Counted from the stretch's first letter, positions 1 to 6,753 are shown. The stretch: DNA of 6,955 nucleotides from Clostridia bacterium (GCA_017408625.1 JAFQUG010000245.1:1-6955), one strand, 5' to 3'. Numbers and translations are program-made. Notes: generated by a model from the sequence alone, not told the origin.

Positions 1-1188
1 ACCGAGGTCATCCGCACCCACATGACACAACTCTACACCGCCGGTGTGGATTTCATCATTGTTGACCTGACCAACGCCCACGACGGCTATCTTGGCACCG
101 CCGATTGGACGAATTTCATTCAAAAGCCCATGGACGCACTTCTGAGCACCATTATGGAGATGCGCGCAGAAGGTCTTGGCACGCCTTACGTGGTACTTTG
201 GGTTGGCGACTGGGTAGGACCGAGCGAAGGCCCGCTTTACCAGAAGCTTTACGATGAATACTATTCCAAGGAAGAATACCTGGATTGCTTTGTTTACTGG
301 GATGAAAAGCCGCTTTTGCTGACCGCTTACACCCAACCCGAGGACTTCCCCTTAAAGGATAAGGACCTCTTTACGGTGCGCTCGATGTGGAACTACTTGA
401 GTAAGGGACGTCCCGAGGGACAGTGGAGCTACATGGCAAGAAGCAACTACAAGCAATATGCTGTCGGCCCCGACGGCAAGCCCGAGCAGATGAACATCGC
501 AACGGCAGCTTTCCAATACTACATGTCCTACCCCGAAACGGCAGACGGCCGACAGGGCGGACTTTTCTGGCACGCGCAATGGCGCTCGGCCTTTGAAACG
601 CGTCCCAAGATCATTACGCTTTCATGGTGGAACGAATGGTGCGCGCAAAGACTGCGCGACGACAAGGGCGAATACGTATTCGTGGATAACTACACGCAGG
701 AATACAGCCGCGACCTTGAGCCCATGGAGGGCGGTCACGGTGACCAATACTACCAATGGATGATCAAGTATATCTCTGCCTACAAGGGCGGCCTTTCCTG
801 CCCCGTGCTGGTTGAGGATGCATACAAGGATCAGGTGGAAGACTTTGTCGCACAGTTCCAAAGCAATTCCATACTCAGAGACACCTTTGATCTGACTGCA
901 CACGGCGCATGCCCCGGAAAGCTGATCGTGATCAAGAACGCCGTCAGCGGTGAGATCCGAGAGGTTTACGACTTTGAGATCTCCTGCCCCGTTGACTTGA
1001 ATGATACGTCAAGCATGGAGAAGCACAAGGATAGCGACGGATATATCCACACCGTACAAAAGGTCACCTGCCCGGAGTGCGGTACGACACTGGAGATTGA
1101 TCTGTGGGAGGACAAAAACGAGGACTCTCACCAGATCACACGTGTTTACGAAAAGAACGGTAATATGATCCTTGAAGTGATCGAATAA
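1..1188 (+). CDS. Putative glycoside hydrolase, GH71/GH99-like TIM barrel, 5' truncated by window edge
   Basis: The frame is open from nt 1, so the ATG at 22 is probably internal: it has no convincing ribosome site and the seven codons before it read through in frame. Counting from that ATG, 388 residues are visible. The section near residues 8-20 (GVDFIIVDLTN) looks like a core beta strand of a glycosidase barrel. Residues 54-63 (TPYVVLWVGD) and 91-101 (a strand after YWDEKP) look like later strands. The segment SWWNEW (201-206), followed by NYTQEYSRDLEPMEGGHG, resembles the WNEW / LEP ending of GH99-like and GH71-like barrels. After about residue 300 comes a separate beta-rich tail with Cys322 and a CPEC motif (350-353), suggesting a small metal-binding or disulfide-stabilised knuckle. 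The substrate is not readable from sequence. Its place before a GH95 enzyme and fucU suggests it acts on a fucose-containing or related glycan. The family assignment is from memory of motifs and is moderate; that it is a glycosidase-like barrel protein is likelier than the exact family. Confidence 0.6.
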   Translation, partial: TEVIRTHMTQLYTAGVDFIIVDLTNAHDGYLGTADWTNFIQKPMDALLSTIMEMRAEGLGTPYVVLWVGDWVGPSEGPLYQKLYDEYYSKEEYLDCFVYWDEKPLLLTAYTQPEDFPLKDKDLFTVRSMWNYLSKGRPEGQWSYMARSNYKQYAVGPDGKPEQMNIATAAFQYYMSYPETADGRQGGLFWHAQWRSAFETRPKIITLSWWNEWCAQRLRDDKGEYVFVDNYTQEYSRDLEPMEGGHGDQYYQWMIKYISAYKGGLSCPVLVEDAYKDQVEDFVAQFQSNSILRDTFDLTAHGACPGKLIVIKNAVSGEIREVYDFEISCPVDLNDTSSMEKHKDSDGYIHTVQKVTCPECGTTLEIDLWEDKNEDSHQITRVYEKNGNMILEVIE

Positions 1189-1198
1189 TCATCAAAGC

Positions 1199-1228
1199 AA
1201 CAGGCTGCACGCGCGCGTGCAGCCTGTT
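1199..1228 (+). terminator. Intercistronic perfect 15-bp palindrome, possible weak terminator or RNA-stabilising hairpin
   Basis: Starting 11 nt after the TAA of the first gene there is a perfect inverted repeat, with arms 1199-1213 (AACAGGCTGCACGCG) and 1214-1228. It would fold into a very stable GC-rich hairpin. The run after it is only TTT (1227-1229), then CGGAGG, so it is a poor intrinsic terminator. It ends just before the Shine-Dalgarno GGAGG (1231-1235) of the next gene, which stays outside the stem. Partial termination, protection of the upstream mRNA end, or an effect on GH95 translation are all possible. The fold is seen in the sequence; the role is inference. Confidence 0.5.
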
Positions 1229-1239
1229 TCGGAGGTTTT

Positions 1240-3453
1240 ATGAGCAGACATATCTATACACTCAAAAAGCCGGCGGGCTGGCATAAGGAGCTTTGGCGCG
1301 AAGCACTCCCCTTGGGCAACGGCCTTTCGGGACTTCTGATCCCGGGCGCGATCGGCAACGAGCACCTGACCTTTACCCGTCACGATCTGTGGGAGGGGGC
1401 TGACGAGCGTCCCGTGCCGGACGTGACAAGCACGCTGTACGAGATGCGGGCGGCACTTGCGCGTGGTGATTATGCCGCCGCCAACAAAGAAAATCTGGCG
1501 CAGGCCTTGCATAGCAAGGGCGGCGCAACCCCCATTGAATGCCCGCATCCGCTGGGTTGGATGGACGTGGAATTTGCCCCCGCCAAGCCCTTTGTGCACT
1601 ACCGCCGCGGCGTCAATATGCAAACGGGCGAGGCATTCGTGGAGTTCTCTGTGGACGGATACCGCTACCGCCGTACCGCCTTTGTCTCGCGCGATGCAGA
1701 CGTCACCGTTCTGCGCATGACTGCAGACAAGCCCTTTACCGCTACCTACGATTTCAGGCTTTATAACGAGATCGCGCAAACCAAGACGACGCAAAGCGGG
1801 CTTTACCGCGCGTCTGCCGACTCTTATACCGCCGTGCGCGTGCAATTCGTCGGTGACTACACCGCCACCGTCTCGGGCTCGGCTCTCACTGTGACGGGCT
1901 CTGACTATATGATCCTGATCCGTACGGCCTCGCACGGCTCGCCCGTCTCGCTTGACTCGGTCATGGGCAAGACCTACGACGAGCTTCTGGCCGCGCACGA
2001 GGCCAAGCACCGTCCGCTTTACGATTGCGTCAATATCGAGCTTGCCGACGACGCGGAGTTTGAGGCAACCAATGAGCAGATGCTTGCAGAAGCTTACGAT
2101 GACCGGGTCTCTCCTGCGCTTTTTGAGCGTCTTTGGAGATTTGGCCGCTACCTCTTTATCTCTGCCGCATCCGAGCAAGGCAATCCCGTGCCGCTTTACG
2201 GCATCTGGCCTGCCGACCACCATCTTGCATGGAGCCAATACGTGGCCAACGAGAACGTGGAGATCACCTACTGGCATATCATGGCGGGCGGACTTTCCTA
2301 TGCCATCCCGCCGCTGCTGCGTTACTACACCGCCAAAACCCAAAAGCTGCGCGAGTGCGCCAAAAACATGTTCGGCACAAGGGGCATCTGGATCTCGGCC
2401 TACACCACGCCCGGCTCATCCGGACCCTGCGTGCCCGTTTCCATCATTCTCAACTGGACGGGCTGCGCGGGCTGGCTGTGCCGCCACTTCTGGGAATACT
2501 ACCTCTACACGCGCGACGAGCAGCTGTTGCGCGACGAGATCCTGCCCTTCATGCACGAGGCCGCGCTGTTCTACTTGGATTACGCGCAGCGCGACGGCGA
2601 ATTGATTATGCTCTCCCCCTCCGTCTCGCCCGAAAATATCCCCGCGGGCAATCCCGGCATTGTAGCCAAGAACGCCACCATGGATTTCGCCATTCTCAAG
2701 GAGCTGTTGACCAATCTGCTCTCGGGCATAAAGATCACCGGGATGTATGCGGACGAGGCCGCCGAGTTTGCCGACCTGCTCTGCCGCATTCCGCCCTATA
2801 TGCTTAACGAGGACGACGCGATCAAGGAATGGATGAGCCCCGACCTTGCAGACAATTACCACCACCGCCATCTCTCGCACATCTATCCCGTATTCCCCGG
2901 AAACGAGATCTCGGCGCATGCACAGCCCGAGCTGTTTGAGGCCTTCAGGCAGGCGGTCAGACTGCGCAAGCTGGGGGCACAGTCGGGCTGGTCGCTCGCG
3001 CATATGGCAAGCATTTACGCGCGCATGGGCGAAGCAGAGAGAAGCATGGAGTGCATTGACGTCATGGCCAAGAGCGTGATCATGGATTCGCTCTTGACCA
3101 CCCACAACGACTGGCGCGGCATGGGCGTTACACTGGAATGGCAGGGCGAGGCGTTCGTGCAGCTGGATGCGGCCTATGGTGCGGTCAACACGCTGCAGGA
3201 AATGCTGTTCTGTGCACAAAAGAACGCGCTTTCCATCCTGCCCGCGCTGCCCGAAAGGCTGACAAGCGGACATGCGAACGGCCTTGTATTCCCCGAGGGT
3301 ACGGCAGATATTGCATGGAACGAGGACGGCAACGTGACGCTGACCGTTCATGCTGCGCTACCCATGAATGCAAGCCTATTGCTCTGTGGCACAGAGCGCT
3401 GCCACCTGACACTGGATGCAGGGCAAAGCAAAACGCTGCAGCTGACTCTTTGA
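1240..3453 (+). CDS. GH95-type alpha-L-fucosidase-like glycoside hydrolase, cytosolic
   Basis: This 737-residue protein has the layout of glycoside hydrolase family 95. The N-terminal beta-sandwich opens with WREALPLGNGLSGLLIPG (residues 19-36, the family's 'EALPIGNGRLGAMVFGG' signature) and DLWEG (49-53). An (alpha/alpha)6 barrel follows from about residue 290, with PLYGIWPADHH (318-328), ANENVEITYW (336-345), SPSVSPEN (459-466), HRHLSHIYPVFPGN (542-555) and a C-terminal ILPALPE (666-672) region. In the characterised bifidobacterial enzyme AfcA, a Glu acts as acid and two Asn plus an Asp activate water. The matching residues here are likely Glu465, Asn337, Asn339 and Asp643. GH95 enzymes are inverting and act on alpha-1,2-fucosides; some act on alpha-L-galactosides. 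There is no signal peptide, so the substrate must be imported. The start is fixed by GGAGG at 1231-1235 (4 nt from the ATG) and the family's N-terminal motif. It is slightly shorter than many secreted GH95 proteins and rather diverged, so the exact substrate is uncertain. Confidence 0.87.
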   Translation: MSRHIYTLKKPAGWHKELWREALPLGNGLSGLLIPGAIGNEHLTFTRHDLWEGADERPVPDVTSTLYEMRAALARGDYAAANKENLAQALHSKGGATPIECPHPLGWMDVEFAPAKPFVHYRRGVNMQTGEAFVEFSVDGYRYRRTAFVSRDADVTVLRMTADKPFTATYDFRLYNEIAQTKTTQSGLYRASADSYTAVRVQFVGDYTATVSGSALTVTGSDYMILIRTASHGSPVSLDSVMGKTYDELLAAHEAKHRPLYDCVNIELADDAEFEATNEQMLAEAYDDRVSPALFERLWRFGRYLFISAASEQGNPVPLYGIWPADHHLAWSQYVANENVEITYWHIMAGGLSYAIPPLLRYYTAKTQKLRECAKNMFGTRGIWISAYTTPGSSGPCVPVSIILNWTGCAGWLCRHFWEYYLYTRDEQLLRDEILPFMHEAALFYLDYAQRDGELIMLSPSVSPENIPAGNPGIVAKNATMDFAILKELLTNLLSGIKITGMYADEAAEFADLLCRIPPYMLNEDDAIKEWMSPDLADNYHHRHLSHIYPVFPGNEISAHAQPELFEAFRQAVRLRKLGAQSGWSLAHMASIYARMGEAERSMECIDVMAKSVIMDSLLTTHNDWRGMGVTLEWQGEAFVQLDAAYGAVNTLQEMLFCAQKNALSILPALPERLTSGHANGLVFPEGTADIAWNEDGNVTLTVHAALPMNASLLLCGTERCHLTLDAGQSKTLQLTL

Positions 3454-3473
3454 TACTGAAAGGAAGCCATATC

Positions 3474-3908
3474 ATGTTGAAGAATATCCCCCCGATCCTC
3501 TCCCCCGAAATGCTTAAGGTGCTGTGCGAAATGGGACACGGCGACCGCCTTGTCATTGCCGACGCCAACTTCCCCGCTGCCAGCATGGGCAAGAATGCCA
3601 TCGTGCTGCGCGCGGACGGGCATCGCGCGACCGATCTCTTGGACGCAATCTTGACCCTATACCCTCTGGACACCTACGTAGAGCACCCCGTATCCTTGAT
3701 GCAGGTCATGCCCGGCGACACCGTCAAGACTCCGATCCGGGAGGAATACAAGGCCATCGTAGCCAAGCACGACGCGCGTGGCGCGGACGCCTTTGCCGAG
3801 ATCGAGCGCTTTGCCTTTTACGAGGAATCGAGAAAGGCTTACGCCATCATCGCCACCGGCGAAAAGGCACTCTACGCCAACGTCATGCTGCAAAAGGGCG
3901 TAATTTAA
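3474..3908 (+). CDS. fucU: L-fucose mutarotase (RbsD/FucU family)
   Basis: The 144-residue product aligns end to end, from memory, with E. coli FucU (140 residues). Shared features are the start MLKNIPPILSPEMLKVL, EMGHGDRLVIADANFPA (19-35), the MGKNAIVLRADG region (38-49), RFAFYEESRKAYAIIATGE (112-130) and the end LQKGVI. His22 in MGHGD matches the active-site His of the family; Asp24, Tyr116 and Tyr134 are also retained. FucU interconverts alpha- and beta-L-fucose in the cytosol, supplying the anomer used by fucose isomerase. The ATG at 3474 is chosen by homology and by AGGA at 3461-3464, about nine bases upstream. An in-frame ATG at 3138 lies inside the GH95 gene and is not the start. The gene follows the GH95 stop by 20 nt, so the two are almost certainly co-transcribed. 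A terminator follows directly. Confidence 0.93.
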   Translation: MLKNIPPILSPEMLKVLCEMGHGDRLVIADANFPAASMGKNAIVLRADGHRATDLLDAILTLYPLDTYVEHPVSLMQVMPGDTVKTPIREEYKAIVAKHDARGADAFAEIERFAFYEESRKAYAIIATGEKALYANVMLQKGVI

Positions 3909-3910
3909 GC

Positions 3911-3955
3911 AAAAAGGGCCAAGTCATTCGTTTGAGTTGGTCCTTTTTTGTTTTT
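3911..3955 (+). terminator. Rho-independent terminator after fucU
   Basis: Three bases after the fucU stop is the stem GGGCCAA (3916-3922) paired with TTGGTCC (3937-3943), with one G-U pair. An inner TCA/TGA helix is possible around a TTCGTT loop. The stem is preceded by AAAAA (3911-3915) and followed by TTTTTTG and TTTTT (3944-3955). The A tract can pair with the first T tract, lengthening the stem. It closes the fucosidase unit and sits just before the next promoter. Confidence 0.88.
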
Positions 3956-3958
3956 ATC

Positions 3959-3987
3959 TTTACAATTCCCGCAATTTGTGTTATGAT
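3959..3987 (+). promoter_or_regulatory. Sigma-A type promoter for the hydrolase-cca unit
   Basis: The -35 TTTACA (3959-3964, 5 of 6 to consensus) and -10 TATGAT (3982-3987, 5 of 6) are separated by exactly 17 bp. A TGT before the -10 box fits the extended -10 pattern TGn. The predicted start is near 3994, leaving a leader of about 25 nt to the ATG at 4019. The T-rich tail of the preceding terminator runs into the -35 box, so termination and re-initiation are packed into under 80 bp. Confidence 0.75.
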
Positions 3988-4018
3988 ATAGGCAATCAAG
4001 TACAGGCAGGTAAACGAT

Positions 4019-4897
4019 ATGCTCGAAAAGCTCAAGGCCCAAATACTGTTCAGAAAGCTGCTTTCCCGCCCCGATATCGGCAAGGCTTACGCCATGGTGG
4101 GGCCCGAGGACGCGTGGTTCGACACCATCTCCCGGGTGCATGCATCCTTAGAGGAAATCCATTCTCTGCCCGCAGAGGCTCCCACACTGACAAGCCACGA
4201 CGGCCTGACGCTCACAGCCGTGTATTACCCCGGCAACAGCAACGTCACGGTCATCTGCGTTCACGGATACACCAGCCACGCCGAGCGCGAATGGGCGTTC
4301 CCCGGACTGTTTTACCACTCTCTTGGCAACAACGTGCTCATTCCCTACCAGCGCGCGCACGGTCCGAGCATGGGGGATTACATCACCTTTGGCGCACTGG
4401 AGCACCGCGACCTTTTGGGCTGGGTGGATCTGATCAATCAAAAGACCCCGAACGGCCGCATTGTCCTGCACGGCCTGAGCATGGGCGGCGGTATTGTGCT
4501 GGACGTGTGTAGCAAGCCCATGAAAAACGTTTGCGCACTGATCGCGGACGCACCCAGTACAAGCATCAAGGAATTTTTCGTCAACGTCTCGCGCTCTGCC
4601 TTCAAAAAAGAGGGCGACGCGGTAGCCGCGCACGCATTGGCAATATTCAAGAAAAAATTCGGCGCGGATGCCGAGGATTTTGAAGCGACGGAGCTGATCA
4701 AGGGCTGCAAATATCCCCTTTTGCTTGCCGCAGGCAGCAACGAAGGACGCCAGTCGCAGTTTGAAGAGCTCAGGCAGCGCAACCCGCAGCCCACCGAGAT
4801 CCTCATTCTCCCCGGCTGCGACCACGGCAACGGCATGTATAAGCAGACCGAGCTGTACCAAAGCGCGATCAAGCAGTTCCTTTCGCGCTATATCTGA
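4019..4897 (+). CDS. Alpha/beta hydrolase (serine hydrolase, Bem46/YfhR-like type), substrate unknown
   Basis: The 292-residue protein has a classical alpha/beta hydrolase core. VICVHGYTSH (78-87) is the oxyanion-hole strand-loop. RAHGPSMGDYITFG (112-125) matches the usual RGHGxSxGxYI stretch. GLSMGG (152-157) is the nucleophile elbow with Ser154. GCDHGNGMY (266-274) supplies the catalytic His269. The position that normally carries the acid Asp, in a GDxDxxVP loop, reads GSNEGRQ (239-245), so Glu242 may act instead or the acid is lost. There is no signal peptide or lipobox; the N-terminus is a charged helix, so the protein is probably cytosolic. Likely activity is hydrolysis of an ester, thioester or amide, with no substrate deducible. 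Start: ATG at 4019 with a weak AGGCAGG (4004-4010) eight bases upstream and a promoter placing the transcript start near 3994. It is the first gene of a unit with cca. Confidence 0.85.
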   Translation: MLEKLKAQILFRKLLSRPDIGKAYAMVGPEDAWFDTISRVHASLEEIHSLPAEAPTLTSHDGLTLTAVYYPGNSNVTVICVHGYTSHAEREWAFPGLFYHSLGNNVLIPYQRAHGPSMGDYITFGALEHRDLLGWVDLINQKTPNGRIVLHGLSMGGGIVLDVCSKPMKNVCALIADAPSTSIKEFFVNVSRSAFKKEGDAVAAHALAIFKKKFGADAEDFEATELIKGCKYPLLLAAGSNEGRQSQFEELRQRNPQPTEILILPGCDHGNGMYKQTELYQSAIKQFLSRYI

Positions 4898-4938
4898 TCC
4901 CATTTCCACACAACGATGGATGAAAGCGAGGTGATCCC

Positions 4939-6156
4939 ATGTCCATAAAAATTCTCTGCCCCCCTTACGTGCAGGCGGTGCTCAAGGCATTGCACGACGC
5001 GGGCCACGAGGCGTATATCGTGGGAGGCTGCGTACGTGACAGTCTGCTTGGTACTGTGCCCAAGGACTGGGATGTGACCACCTCGGCTCATCCCGAGCAG
5101 ACCGAGCAGGCCGCCCTTGCTTCGGGGCTCAAAACCTTCCGTACGGGCATCAAGCACGGCACCATCTCGGTGCTCTCGGACGGCGTGACCGTGGAGTGCA
5201 CCACCTTCCGCATTGACGGAGATTACAAGGACTCCCGCCACCCCGAAAGCGTCAAGTTCACGCCGAGTTTGGAAGAAGATCTTGCCCGCCGCGATTTCAC
5301 CATCAACGCCATGGCCGCCGCACCCTCGGCGGACGGCTGGGAGATCATTGACCCCTTTGGCGGTCGGGACGATCTGGGATCGGGCACCATACGCTGCGTG
5401 GGCAACCCCATCAAGCGGTTTGGGGAGGACGCCTTGCGTATTTTGCGTGGCGTGCGCTTTGCCTCGCGCCTGGGCTTTTCCATTGAGGACAAGACCGCCA
5501 ACGCCATGTACGCTGCCGCGGGCGGACTTAAAAGCATTTCGCGCGAGCGTGTGCGCGAGGAGCTGATGGGCATTTTGCAAAGCCCCGCCCCCGAATGGGC
5601 AATCAAGACCATGAAAAAACGCGGACTGCTCAAATACGTATTCCCCTATGCCGACGTAACCGCCGCTGCGCGCGGTATCAACGAAACACCCGCCGATCAA
5701 CCGCTCTTCCGCCTTGCATTCCTGCTTTACAACACCCCCGACGACGCGGTGCAAAAGACCACGAGTGACCTGAAAATGTCGGGTGCGGACGCGGGATTTG
5801 TGCGCACACTGTTGGCTTTCCGAGCAGAGAAACTTGAAAACTCCCCTTTGTTTGCAAGAAAAATGATCGCCAAGTACGGCGAGGTTATCCTGCCCGCGCT
5901 TTCTTTGCGCGCTGCTAAGGGTGAGGACACCTCTGCCCTTTCGGACATTGTTTCCGAGCAGATACGCGCAGGCGTTTGCGTCAAGATTGCCGATCTTGCG
6001 GTCAATGGTGCAGACCTTACCGCCATCGGCATTCCCAAGGGGCGTGAAATGGGCCGAGTACTGAACGCATTGCTTGCTCGGGTTATGGAAGACCCCGCGC
6101 TCAATCAAAAGGACATGCTGCTCTCTTTGGCAGCCGATATCTATAAGGAGAACTAA
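4939..6156 (+). CDS. cca: CCA-adding tRNA nucleotidyltransferase, class II (poly(A) polymerase-like)
   Basis: The 405-residue enzyme adds or repairs the 3' CCA end of tRNAs from CTP and ATP without a template. All class II head and neck motifs are visible. Motif A is IVGGCVRDSLLG (27-38) with KDWDVTTSA (42-50), where Asp43 and Asp45 bind the metals. The flexible loop region is GDYKDSRHPESVKF (94-107). Motif B is RRDFTINAMA (117-126). Motif D is EDALRILRGVRF (163-174), with Glu163, Asp164 and Arg167 forming the nucleotide-selecting EDxxR. Motif E is RERVREEL (202-209). The intact flexible loop favours a full CCA-adding enzyme over a CC-only one. The rest is the helical body and tail; no HD phosphohydrolase motif is evident, as usual for the shorter Gram-positive type of about 400 residues. 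GAGGTGATC (4928-4936) is a strong ribosome site before ATG 4939, and 41 nt separate it from the hydrolase. Two tRNA genes lie just downstream. Confidence 0.95.
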   Translation: MSIKILCPPYVQAVLKALHDAGHEAYIVGGCVRDSLLGTVPKDWDVTTSAHPEQTEQAALASGLKTFRTGIKHGTISVLSDGVTVECTTFRIDGDYKDSRHPESVKFTPSLEEDLARRDFTINAMAAAPSADGWEIIDPFGGRDDLGSGTIRCVGNPIKRFGEDALRILRGVRFASRLGFSIEDKTANAMYAAAGGLKSISRERVREELMGILQSPAPEWAIKTMKKRGLLKYVFPYADVTAAARGINETPADQPLFRLAFLLYNTPDDAVQKTTSDLKMSGADAGFVRTLLAFRAEKLENSPLFARKMIAKYGEVILPALSLRAAKGEDTSALSDIVSEQIRAGVCVKIADLAVNGADLTAIGIPKGREMGRVLNALLARVMEDPALNQKDMLLSLAADIYKEN

Positions 6157-6690
6157 ATGTATTCCGTCACACCGAAAAAGCAATCAAAGCTGACAGGGCT
6201 GATCTGCGCCGCCTGCTTTATCTGCGGGCTTGGCCTGTTTGTCGCCTCGATCGGGCAGAGCGAGATCCCCTATGCTACGCTTGCAGGCCAGCTTGCGGGA
6301 GTTTTGTGCCTGGGCGCAGGCATTTACCTCTACACCAAATATTTTGCGCACCAATTCACCTACGCCGTACAACCCGGCGGCGTTTTTGATGCAAACGGCG
6401 ACGAAATCTACGATCTGGTGGTCACAGACACAGTGGGCGGTCGCCGCCGACGCGTGGTCTGCCGCATTGCCCTGCGTGACATTTTGCAGGTGGACGCGCG
6501 TCCCGCACGTGCCACCAAAAAGAACGGGTATGCAAAAATCGAAGCCCCCGGCGAGGACGGTGGCGAGGTGTTCCGATATTGCGCAGACATGATTCCGGGC
6601 AAAATTATCGCCGTTTACGACCGCGACGGCAACGCGGTTTTGCTGACCTTTGACCAAGGCTTATATGAGATTCTGAGCAAAAAACACTAA
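6157..6690 (+). CDS. Small two-helix membrane protein with soluble C-terminal domain, function unknown
   Basis: I do not recognise a named family for this 177-residue protein. A basic N-terminus (PKKQSK, 6-11) is followed by a hydrophobic helix at about 13-32 and a second at about 41-62, joined by a short loop (SIGQSEIPY). By the positive-inside rule both ends face the cytosol. The remaining 110 residues are beta-rich: an FTYAVQPGGVFDANGDEIYDLVVTD-type start (67-91), a basic RRRR patch (96-99), and an end near IAVYDRDGNAVLLTFDQGLYEIL (151-173). This layout resembles bacterial PH-like membrane proteins, but that is a guess. The ATG directly follows the cca TAA with no gap. Its ribosome site AAGGAG (6145-6150) lies inside the end of cca, so translation is probably coupled. 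Confidence 0.8.
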   Translation: MYSVTPKKQSKLTGLICAACFICGLGLFVASIGQSEIPYATLAGQLAGVLCLGAGIYLYTKYFAHQFTYAVQPGGVFDANGDEIYDLVVTDTVGGRRRRVVCRIALRDILQVDARPARATKKNGYAKIEAPGEDGGEVFRYCADMIPGKIIAVYDRDGNAVLLTFDQGLYEILSKKH

Positions 6691-6701
6691 AAAATATTTT
6701 G

Positions 6702-6723
6702 TCAAAAATTTTTTCAAAAAGCT
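6702..6723 (+). promoter_or_regulatory. UP element of the tRNA promoter
   Basis: The A/T tracts AAAAATTTTTT (6704-6714) and AAA (6718-6720) agree at every fixed position with the E. coli UP-element consensus as I recall it (AAAWWTWTTTT, three free bases, AAA). They occupy the expected place, -59 to -38, when the -35 box starts at 6725. Such elements bind the C-terminal domain of the RNA polymerase alpha subunit and are typical of strong rRNA and tRNA promoters. Confidence 0.7.
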
Positions 6724-6724
6724 C

Positions 6725-6753
6725 TTGACAAACCGATTACAATCTGCTATAAT
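6725..6753 (+). promoter_or_regulatory. Full-consensus sigma-A promoter of the tRNA operon
   Basis: TTGACA (6725-6730) and TATAAT (6748-6753) are both exact consensus hexamers, separated by 17 bp, with TGC before the -10 giving an extended -10. Predicted start is about 6760-6761. The discriminator ACTGCAT is not GC-rich, so classic stringent control is not obvious from the bases. Confidence 0.93.

Noticed and set aside
1192..2343. Antisense open frame of 383 codons over the GH95 gene
   Set aside because: The GH95 motifs in the sense frame account for the conservation. The antisense product is rich in Arg, Val, Gly and His with no domain pattern.
2416..3351. Antisense open frame of 311 codons over the GH95 C-terminus
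   Set aside because: Same reasoning: composition shadow, no ribosome site seen, no family resemblance.
3138..3473. Upstream in-frame extension of fucU inside the GH95 gene
   Set aside because: The E. coli FucU N-terminus matches exactly from ATG 3474, which has AGGA nine bases upstream. The extension reads as an out-of-frame GH95 shadow.
4916..4918. ATG upstream of cca as an alternative start
   Set aside because: It is 23 nt before the chosen start and out of frame, and the GAGGTGATC ribosome site is placed for 4939.
4888..6183. Long antisense open frame (431 codons) covering cca
   Set aside because: It is an exact shadow of cca on the other strand. Its product has no recognisable motif, and high GC at third positions commonly leaves such frames open.
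6700..6730. Inverted repeat TGTCAA / TTGACA, possibly a divergent promoter or operator
   Set aside because: On the minus strand the repeat gives a -35-like box, but no -10-like hexamer lies 17 bp beyond it (it reads TTTTGC) and no minus-strand gene exists to the left. The + strand half is fully explained as the -35 box.
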